64,000 nucleotides of DNA from Caecitellus pseudoparvulus (lineage: Eukaryota > Bigyra: Bicosoecida): contig CBFFRQ010000149.1 in the NCBI GenBank assembly GCA_965644315.1, positions 1 to 64,000 on the forward strand. Direction: 5' to 3'. A model generated the notes under the pieces. The model saw nothing but the letters and a program-made list of their open reading frames with translations. It had not been told where the DNA came from and searched no databases. A program made the position numbers and the translations under genes. This document shows positions 47,850-54,816 of this stretch, one piece after another; position 1 is the first letter of the stretch; each line of letters opens with the position of its first letter.

Positions 47850-48629
47850 TTAATCGGTATGGAGTAAATATGCACTGTTTGCAGATAATATAAAGTTAGG
47901 ATAATTACAAAATACACAAGCCCACCTACCCAATCTCTTTAATGGTTTTACTTGTTCCTTATCACAATTTCCATAATTTTTAAGTAAATAACCCAATTGG
48001 TGAGAGCCTGAATTTTGGGGAAAAATTATAATATGTGATGATTCATTCAAAATTAAACGTGTTTTACTATAATTTGTTAAATTGTGGGCTATATAGCAAA
48101 GGCTCATATTTTTATGACGCCCCATAATGCATATATCATCAATAATTTTTAATACCTCGTTTAAAATTGGCTTTTCTAAAGTTTCAAAATCATCAAAAAT
48201 ATAAAAGCCTTCGTTATCTTCGTTGTTAATATCAAATGCTTGAATAAAATCCTCAATATCGACCCTTGTTATAAAATCTAATTCATCCAGTGTTTCATCT
48301 TTCATAAGTTTTGAAATTAAATAAATTGGCAATTCTGGGTTTAACCTATGGTAATTATTTATAATTATTTTTGCTTGGTATGATTTCCCAGATCCACTCG
48401 CCCCAGCAATATAAAAAATATCTCTTTTTCCTTTCTTTGTGTTGGGTAGAATATTATATATTAAATCCGCTGGTAAATCAATACGTTTTTTTCCGTGGTG
48501 TTTATCACTGAGACATAATAATTTATTAAAATTCTTGTTGTTTTCATCACCTTTAACTATTGCTACAGGATTAAAAGAACCCTTTTTAATTTTTGGGCTG
48601 TTATAGTCTAGCAATTCAAAGCCAACCAT
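47850..48629 (-). CDS. DNA-packaging ATPase, FtsK-HerA type (outer)
   Basis: The 259-residue ATPase has a Walker A motif GASGSGKS (residues 76-83), a Walker B motif GFYIFDDFE (~145) and an IMGRHKNMSLCYIAHNLT segment in the sensor position, all typical of PRD1/virophage genome-packaging motors. It is the first gene of the ATPase - protease - penton - capsid block. The leader contains TATATATTT close to the ATG. Confidence 0.9.
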   Translation of the reverse strand: MVGFELLDYNSPKIKKGSFNPVAIVKGDENNKNFNKLLCLSDKHHGKKRIDLPADLIYNILPNTKKGKRDIFYIAGASGSGKSYQAKIIINNYHRLNPELPIYLISKLMKDETLDELDFITRVDIEDFIQAFDINNEDNEGFYIFDDFETLEKPILNEVLKIIDDICIMGRHKNMSLCYIAHNLTNYSKTRLILNESSHIIIFPQNSGSHQLGYLLKNYGNCDKEQVKPLKRLGRWACVFCNYPNFILSANSAYLLHTD

Positions 48630-48759
48630 TATATATTTATAGTTTATATATTTTTTATAAATTTTTAAAAAAAAGATTTACAAAAAGTTAAAAAATGTTA
48701 TTGTTTTAGTGTAGGCTTAGCGGTGGGTTAAATAGTTTTTCAACTTTTTGTAAAACTTT

Positions 48760-50484
48760 TTATTTAAATATTCCAAGAGCTTTACCCATTTTATCTCCTA
48801 CATCTTGCATCCAATTTATCAAACCTCCAGAACCAGCACCAACAATAAATTTTTTGGTGAATTGTTCAGGGCTTAAATATCGACCTTGTCCAATTATTAA
48901 GCGGTCATCTTTTGGGCGGTCGTCGTCGCTCTCTTCTCCTTCACCATCGCGGAACATATCTAATATTTCAGGTTGAACATCCCCCTTTTTTCTACCTTTT
49001 CGCCCTCTTGTTCGGTCTGCTACTGGTTGGGCTTGTCCTGCTGTGTCGTCTTCGCCTTCTTCTTCGCTTTCTAATTCCTTTAATTCTGCTTCATTCCTTA
49101 TTAATTTTTGCCTTAAATCTTCCATTGTCTTCTCTAATTTATTAATTTGTTGTTCAATTTTATTTTGTTCTTTCAATATGATTTTTTCCCTTTCTCTTTC
49201 TAATTTATTTAATTGCATTTGATTTAGTCGCACTGTCTGCGCATCTAGTGTGCCTGTTTCTAATATTTCGTTAATTCTTCTTGCTTCATCTACAATTTTA
49301 AAATATCTTGTGCGTTCTTTTTCATTTTGAATATCTGGATTATCTGTGTTTAAACTGTTTAGCCTTGTTGTTAATTGTTCGTATTCTTCTAATAATCTTT
49401 CCCTTAGTTGTTCTTGTTCTTGAATTAATTTTTCTAATTTCTGCATTTTTTCGGCTCTATCTTTTGCTCTTTTATATTTTTCTTCGGTTTCTTTAATTTC
49501 TTGTAATCTCTTTTTAACGTCTTTTCTATCTGTTAAATTGGCGGTGCGTTGGTCGCTGTCCTTATCGTCTTTATATTGTCTTACGAATCGTTCAATTTCT
49601 TGATATGCACTTCTTGGGAGTAAATCTTTTAAATTATCAACTCCTTTTTTAACCTCTTCATTAATTCGCCTCATATCTTCATTAAATAAATCATTCTTTT
49701 TAGCTTTTATTATTTGGTTAAAATCACCGTTAAATTTTTGTAGTCTGTCGGATGGGTTCATATTATAGCTATTTATTAAGGATTGTAAAACTAAATATAT
49801 TTTAAAAATAACCTCATAATAATCCACACGCTCCAAATAATCGATATAAGTAGAAGATATTTTATTTTCGGTTCGTCCTTGTCCTGAGCCTTTTTCAGTG
49901 ATAAATTTGCCGAATAAATCACGACCTATAAATAATTTCTCCATATTTCCCAAATAATTATCTATATGTGTTTCTGTTATTTGGGCGTATCTTTCTAATG
50001 AACTTATTGATAATCCTAAACCGTAGGCTTTTAAATTCCCTAGCACTTGTTTTGCTTCTTTGGCGTTATTTGTTACTTCTTTTAAAGAAAAATCAACGTT
50101 TGAAAGCTCACTAAAAAATAATTCAAATGAAGTTTTTACAGTTTCAGGCGTTTCAATATCCTCACGTTTTGGAGGTGGAAGCCCTAAATTTAGCGTTTTT
50201 AGTTGTTCTGCTCGTCGTTTTAATTGCTCTCTTACTTTCGTATTATCACTAAGAACACCACCTCGTATATTTCCTAATACCATATTATAATTTAATTGAT
50301 TACTGTTTCCGCTGAAGCTATCAAGCCTATTAAATGAGCCCTGAGGTTGTGGTTTAGGTAATTTATATAAACCTTTTAAAAATCGTTCTTCATTTTTAGC
50401 GGTTTGTTTTAATCTATTTAATACGTTTCTTTTTGAATAATTCGCATATTTCAAATGAAATAAATCTCTTTCTTTATTACTCAT
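48760..50484 (-). CDS. Large coiled-coil virion protein (outer)
   Basis: The 574-residue protein has a helical N-terminal half and a long Glu/Gln/Lys/Arg coiled coil from about 320 to 470. An acidic linker (ELESEEEGEDDTAGQ) then leads to a basic patch and a Gly/hydrophobic C terminus (FIVGAGSGGLINWMQDVGDK). No family is recognised. It occupies the same slot before the ATPase as the 689-residue protein in the inner element, which suggests an internal structural or scaffold role. Confidence 0.65.
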   Translation of the reverse strand: MSNKERDLFHLKYANYSKRNVLNRLKQTAKNEERFLKGLYKLPKPQPQGSFNRLDSFSGNSNQLNYNMVLGNIRGGVLSDNTKVREQLKRRAEQLKTLNLGLPPPKREDIETPETVKTSFELFFSELSNVDFSLKEVTNNAKEAKQVLGNLKAYGLGLSISSLERYAQITETHIDNYLGNMEKLFIGRDLFGKFITEKGSGQGRTENKISSTYIDYLERVDYYEVIFKIYLVLQSLINSYNMNPSDRLQKFNGDFNQIIKAKKNDLFNEDMRRINEEVKKGVDNLKDLLPRSAYQEIERFVRQYKDDKDSDQRTANLTDRKDVKKRLQEIKETEEKYKRAKDRAEKMQKLEKLIQEQEQLRERLLEEYEQLTTRLNSLNTDNPDIQNEKERTRYFKIVDEARRINEILETGTLDAQTVRLNQMQLNKLEREREKIILKEQNKIEQQINKLEKTMEDLRQKLIRNEAELKELESEEEGEDDTAGQAQPVADRTRGRKGRKKGDVQPEILDMFRDGEGEESDDDRPKDDRLIIGQGRYLSPEQFTKKFIVGAGSGGLINWMQDVGDKMGKALGIFK

Positions 50485-50547
50485 ATATATTAAATAAGGA
50501 TATTTTATTTTTATTGTTATATTAATTAATTAACGATAAAATAAAAT

Positions 50548-51189
50548 TTAATCTAATAAATGATTTTGTTTTATGTATTTTGAAGCTTCCCCAAGGCTCA
50601 TATTATGCTCTTTCATCAGTTGTGAAACTAATTTATTCCGTTTTTTTTGTTTCTCTGATAATTTACGAGGCTTCTTAGCTTTTTTCATTTTACCATATCC
50701 AACAGCCTCTAAACCTGCCTTAATATGTTGTCCATATGGAAGAGCTGGAGAAATGGCTTTTATTACCTTTCCTGCGGGCTTCCACACCATATCGAACCCT
50801 TTCTTAAAATCCTTCCAGAAGCTACCACCCTTAATATGTCCGAGGTGTTTCTGTAATTCTTCCGCATATTTTTCGCCTAATTTCTGACCCCCTAAAAATT
50901 CACCCTGCTCACGGTCTGGAATTTTTGCCTTTTTAGCTCGTTTTCCTCCTACGGTTCTTTTTGTGCTTCCTAATAGACCCTCGAGGCGTTTATCTGTATA
51001 TGGTTCGGTGTTTAATTCGCCATAACTTCGTCCTCCGTAAGTGCGGTTATGTTGTGATGGTAAGTGAATAAGTTGCGGAAAATATACTGTATGACCTTTA
51101 CCCCCTTCAACTGTTGAATTTTCAAGGGTTCTTGATTGTTCCATATTTAATAATAAATCCCTTAGTTCTTGGTTTTCTACTTGTGACAT
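50548..51189 (-). CDS. Basic virion protein, possibly core or membrane-active (outer)
   Basis: The 213-residue Lys-rich protein carries an amphipathic stretch GGSFWKDFKKGFDMVWKPAG, then KAISPALPYGQHIKAGLEAV, reminiscent of adenovirus pVI/pX-like cement or core proteins. It ends in a basic helix-turn segment (LVSQLMKEHNMSLGEASKYI). GG-containing sites (SVEGG-type and KGGS) could be cut by the adenain-like protease. These roles are inferred from composition. It lies second in the virion block, after a TATATATATAA-type leader. Confidence 0.6.
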   Translation of the reverse strand: MSQVENQELRDLLLNMEQSRTLENSTVEGGKGHTVYFPQLIHLPSQHNRTYGGRSYGELNTEPYTDKRLEGLLGSTKRTVGGKRAKKAKIPDREQGEFLGGQKLGEKYAEELQKHLGHIKGGSFWKDFKKGFDMVWKPAGKVIKAISPALPYGQHIKAGLEAVGYGKMKKAKKPRKLSEKQKKRNKLVSQLMKEHNMSLGEASKYIKQNHLLD

Positions 51190-51218
51190 ATAATATATAT
51201 AACTATATTTTTTTTTCC

Positions 51219-53201
51219 TTAGCGTAAAATAAATTTTTTAGTGTGAATATTTAAAATATTTTTTAGTATATCTTTTAATTTATTTAGGTTTTGCTCCATT
51301 GTTTGAGGTTGTTTTAATATTGTTCTTATAGTTTGTAAAATATTATTTTCCTTTTTTAAATAGGAATTTACACTGTATATATTAGATAACCTATAAATAA
51401 AACTTTCTATCGTATTTTTTATTTTATCGTTATTTGTTTTTGTTTCTAAATTTATTAACGTTAAAATAGCTACAATATCATTTATTACACTGTATAATAT
51501 GCCAACTTCACCATTAAAAAAATTTGTTAATTCTTGTAGTCTTTTTAAAGTTTTTTCTTTTATTTTATCGCTTTTATTGTAAGTGTAAATATGTTTTAGT
51601 TTGGAATATTCACGTTTTAAAGCCTTGTAATATTCACCCTTCATTATATACGTTTTTATTTGGTCGTTTAATGTGTCCTTAATATTTACTCTATAATTAT
51701 TTATTCTTTTATTTTGCTTATCCCTTAATTCGTATATTATGGAAAAATCCATATATTTATTTCTTGTGAATCCTAAAGCGTCTATTTTTATTAATCCATC
51801 CGTTTTAAATGCTTGTTTTAGTGTGATTGTCTCGCCGTTTAATAGTGTTTTTTTTCCGTTTAATACTTCATCAGCAGTCCAACGCATAATATGAAATCTT
51901 AAAGCGTCTTTTATTTCTGCTAATTCTGCAGGTGTTGGATTTTCCTTAATTAATTTATATAATTTGGCTTTTTCTATTTCGCTTAAAAATGATAACTTAT
52001 TTTTTATATCTTCCTTTATTTGGCTTGGTTTGTATCCTATTAATTTATTATTTTTTTTATAAATATTGGGTAAAATTTCAAATGGTCTATATTCACCGAT
52101 TTTTATATCATCATAAATTAAATATATATTTTGTGCTTTTATTAATTGTTTTACTTTATTTTGAAATTCTTTAACAAATTTATTTAAATTATCAACTTTA
52201 ACGACTTCATATAAATCAAAATCTGAGGGGTAAATAGTCGCTTTTATTGCAGACGAGCCCATAACCTCAACATTATTTATATTAAATGAAAGAGCTTTTA
52301 TTATTTCTATTGTATCGATTCCGTAATTTTGAGGCTTTTTTTTTGTTAATACTGACCCAGCACCCGTTATTTTATTCCACCAAGCCCCAAGGCGTGTGGC
52401 TACCTTTGACACTGGCGATAAATAAGAAGCGTTTTTTTTTAAATTATCGTAAATCTCGGATATATCCTGATATATAAATTTTGTTGTTCTGTCACTGCTT
52501 AAATTATTAGCTTCTAAAATTGATAATATGAAATTTTGGCAATTATTACTAAATGCATCATAATCAAAATATTTTTTATCGCCCATAAATTCCCTTGTTT
52601 TTTTTAACATTTGATTTAAATTTAAGCCTCCTTGATATTTTTCAACTGGTGTGCTTTCGCTGTGTTTATTTTGTTTTACATTAAAAGACACGTTTATTTC
52701 TGCGTTTTTCTCAACCACTACATAACGCCCATTAATAGAACAAATTAAAGATAAATGAAAAAAATTATCAAATCCGTAATTATGCATAAGTTCCTTAAAA
52801 TAACCAAAAGAAAGCGTATTTAATATATTAATTAAAGTTTTTTGAACTGGTGTGCGAACTATCATAATATTAGTTATTGGTTTATCGCCTACTTCTTTTA
52901 ATGTGCGTTTTGTTTCGTTCGTGTAATCTGTGCGGTAATTAAAAGGCTTTGTTATGTTATCTTCAATCCTATCTATTGGTTTAAATTTATCTTTTACTTT
53001 ATTATAACCTTTCTTTAAAAATGAAAATGTTGAACTTGCACCTTTACGGAAAAAATCACCGATTCCTGAGCCGTGGAAGCTACTTAATATAATTTGTTTT
53101 AATTCTGCTTTTTTTATTTGTTTTGGTGGATATTCTCCATAAAGCTCTTTATATAATCCTTTTAATTCCGCTTTTGTTAAATTATACGCTTGAGCTTTCA
53201 T
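51219..53201 (-). CDS. Multidomain protein: NlpC/P60-LRAT-like hydrolase plus nucleotidyltransferase-like domain (outer)
   Basis: The 660-residue protein appears to combine three parts. Residues 8-42 resemble a SAP-like helix pair (LTKAELKGLYKEL, KKAELKQII). Residues ~110-235 carry a His...Asn-Cys pattern (H149 in FFHLSLI, C221 in SNNCQNFI) like permuted NlpC/P60 or LRAT thiol hydrolases and acyltransferases. Residues ~300-420 contain GSS (315-317) and D327/D329 in YPSDFDLYE, the signature of a polymerase-beta-type nucleotidyltransferase. The rest is helical. It is the first gene of the virion block, so it may be packaged and act on membranes, peptidoglycan-like bonds or nucleotides on entry. 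All activities are inferred from motifs. Confidence 0.6.
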   Translation of the reverse strand: MKAQAYNLTKAELKGLYKELYGEYPPKQIKKAELKQIILSSFHGSGIGDFFRKGASSTFSFLKKGYNKVKDKFKPIDRIEDNITKPFNYRTDYTNETKRTLKEVGDKPITNIMIVRTPVQKTLINILNTLSFGYFKELMHNYGFDNFFHLSLICSINGRYVVVEKNAEINVSFNVKQNKHSESTPVEKYQGGLNLNQMLKKTREFMGDKKYFDYDAFSNNCQNFILSILEANNLSSDRTTKFIYQDISEIYDNLKKNASYLSPVSKVATRLGAWWNKITGAGSVLTKKKPQNYGIDTIEIIKALSFNINNVEVMGSSAIKATIYPSDFDLYEVVKVDNLNKFVKEFQNKVKQLIKAQNIYLIYDDIKIGEYRPFEILPNIYKKNNKLIGYKPSQIKEDIKNKLSFLSEIEKAKLYKLIKENPTPAELAEIKDALRFHIMRWTADEVLNGKKTLLNGETITLKQAFKTDGLIKIDALGFTRNKYMDFSIIYELRDKQNKRINNYRVNIKDTLNDQIKTYIMKGEYYKALKREYSKLKHIYTYNKSDKIKEKTLKRLQELTNFFNGEVGILYSVINDIVAILTLINLETKTNNDKIKNTIESFIYRLSNIYSVNSYLKKENNILQTIRTILKQPQTMEQNLNKLKDILKNILNIHTKKFILR

Positions 53202-53255
53202 AATGTATATATATAATAGGTTGATAATTTATTTAAATAAAATATTTATTAATAC

Positions 53256-53459
53256 TTAATTTAAATTATTGTATTCTTTTAATAGTTCTACATATTCATT
53301 TATCTCGTGAGGTAAAAAATATATTGAAATTTGAGAATAAAAAAACGGACGGTTAATATCCATAAATCCACTAATGCTCTCATTAAATCGCTCTTTTAAT
53401 GAAACAGTTTTTAAATATTGTTGATTGGTTTTTGAGATGAACTCCATATAATATAACAT
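53256..53459 (-). CDS. Small unknown early-type protein (outer)
   Basis: The frame starts MLYYMEFISK; the second Met (53447) is likely the real start by analogy with neighbouring early genes, giving 63 residues. It has the pattern FFYSQISIYFLPHEINEY near the C terminus. The function is unknown. Its upstream region repeats the inner end of the terminal repeat, including the promoter box. Confidence 0.55.
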   Translation of the reverse strand: MLYYMEFISKTNQQYLKTVSLKERFNESISGFMDINRPFFYSQISIYFLPHEINEYVELLKEYNNLN

Positions 53460-53468
53460 ATAATTAAA

Positions 53469-53478
53469 TCTTTAAGTG
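53469..53478 (-). promoter_or_regulatory. Early-type promoter box CACTTAAAGA (minus strand)
   Basis: The box precedes the small gene starting at 53459 and is embedded in a TTAAACAAAACCACTTAAAG context identical to that in the terminal repeats. Confidence 0.55.
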
Positions 53479-53506
53479 GTTTTGTTTAAGTATAAAAATA
53501 ACATAT

Positions 53507-54136
53507 TTAAAAAATTTCAGGTGGATTAAATGCAAAAAAAATATGCTCTTGTGTTATATTTTCAATTTTTGCATAAAATTTAACCAGTTCTTTATCAATA
53601 TAATAATGGGTATTACAATATCTATTATCCGATTTTTTAATATGTTTATATTCTTCGTGTAACGTATTTTTTAATTTATTATAAATAATATCATAATTTA
53701 AACAATCTATATATTTATATATTGAGCGTATATTATATTTAAATCCAAAATTAATTAAATCAATTTTTTTATTATTATCACTAATCTCTAATTTAACGCC
53801 AATAAAAATTTTTTCATTTCGAAACTTTTGAAAGTATGGTTCGTTATCTACTTGTATTAATTTTACCGTTTTTTTTAATTCTTCATAATTTTTTAATCGT
53901 TTTCTAAATATACAATATCCAAAATAATTTTTTATGGATTTATGATTTAAATCGTATCTCATTAAAATATATTCAGAATCCCATAATTTAGTTTCATAAT
54001 AATTATTTATTAATGTGCTTATTTTTGTTGCATAAAATAATTGATCTTTAAATATATCTTTGATAGTAATATTATTATGTTCATTTGTAAAATTAAATAA
54101 ATAAAATTTAATATCAACCTCCATATAATATCCCAT
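53507..54136 (-). CDS. Unknown protein starting inside the right terminal repeat (outer)
   Basis: The 209-residue frame starts MGYYMEVDIKFYLF; the second Met (54124) is a likelier start. It is rich in Asn, Lys, Ile and Tyr and has no recognised domain. Its promoter box and first codons lie in the terminal repeat, so the left repeat carries a decapitated copy of the same start. It is transcribed inward from the right end, unlike a virion gene, and is probably early. Confidence 0.65.
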   Translation of the reverse strand: MGYYMEVDIKFYLFNFTNEHNNITIKDIFKDQLFYATKISTLINNYYETKLWDSEYILMRYDLNHKSIKNYFGYCIFRKRLKNYEELKKTVKLIQVDNEPYFQKFRNEKIFIGVKLEISDNNKKIDLINFGFKYNIRSIYKYIDCLNYDIIYNKLKNTLHEEYKHIKKSDNRYCNTHYYIDKELVKFYAKIENITQEHIFFAFNPPEIF

Positions 54137-54811
54137 ATAAATAAATCTTTAAGTGGTTTTGTTTAAGTATAAAAATAATAAAAAAATAACAATTGAAGAG
54201 GCTTTTATTATATACTCTATTATTTATTTTATTGGTGATGCCTTTTAATATCTCATTTGATGAAGCCTATTTTATTGATTGATTGACTGATTAATAAAAT
54301 AATTAATTGACTGATTGAATAAATATATATTTTCCCTAGCACTTTTTATATCCCTAACTATTTTTATTTATTTTTTAAAAATTTATTGATTGAGCGAATG
54401 TATGAAGGTTTTATATGCTTTTAGAAGGTTATACTGTTTTAGGGTAAAAATAAGGGTTAAATCCCTAAAAAAAAAAAACTTTTTTTATTTTATTATTTCT
54501 GAAAGATATTATTTTTTTTTGGGGTAATTTTAAAATTTTAACCCTAAAAACTTTAATTATTTATATTTTTATTATTAGGGACTAAATAAGGGATAAATCC
54601 CTAAAAAAGAAAAACTATTTTTATTTTATTATTTATAAAAAATATTATTTTTTTTTGGGGACTTTATATTATAATATTTTCTTACGAAAATCCTTTTAAT
54701 TTCCCATATGAGAAATACCATAAAATATAATTTCGCAGAAATTAAATGCGGAGCAAGGAGGAGGAATGAGAAATAAGCGGAGCGAAATAATCTCCTTCCT
54801 CCTTTGTTGTT
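54120..54811. repeat. Right terminal inverted repeat of the outer element
   Basis: These 692 bp are the reverse complement of 16127-16816. The 2-bp excess is in one A run near 54467-54478. The repeat ends GTTGTT, followed at once by host CTATT. Confidence 0.95.
54146..54155 (-). promoter_or_regulatory. Early-type promoter box CACTTAAAGA in the right terminal repeat (minus strand)
   Basis: The box lies 9 bp before the first ATG (54136) and 21 bp before the second (54124) of the adjacent gene. Confidence 0.55.
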
Positions 54812-54816
54812 CTATT
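54812..54816. repeat. Target site duplication CTATT (right copy, outer element)
   Basis: This is the second copy of the host pentamer found at 16122-16126. The host frame continues TAT GCT TAT CGC GTG after it. Confidence 0.95.

Larger units (their letters stand above)
16127..54811. mobile_element. Outer endogenous virophage-like element, with a second element nested inside
   Basis: The element is 38,685 bp as it stands and 20,983 bp after subtracting the nested element and one 5-bp duplication. It is strikingly AT-rich against a GC-rich host. It is bounded by 690/692-bp inverted repeats and a CTATT target duplication. Left-hand genes on the plus strand are for replication (SF3 helicase, short PolB). 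The right-hand minus-strand block encodes virion proteins in the order ATPase, adenain-like protease, penton-like protein and major capsid protein, the mavirus/virophage core order. A rve-family integrase, split by the nested element, explains integration. Assignment to virophages rather than other Polinton-like viruses is inference from gene order and capsid length. Confidence 0.93.

Noticed and set aside
16127-54811. Retrotransposon or eukaryotic Polinton/Maverick with full-length pPolB as an alternative identity
   Set aside because: There is no reverse transcriptase, and both polymerases are short without an exonuclease. The capsid modules fit virophage or PLV types better.
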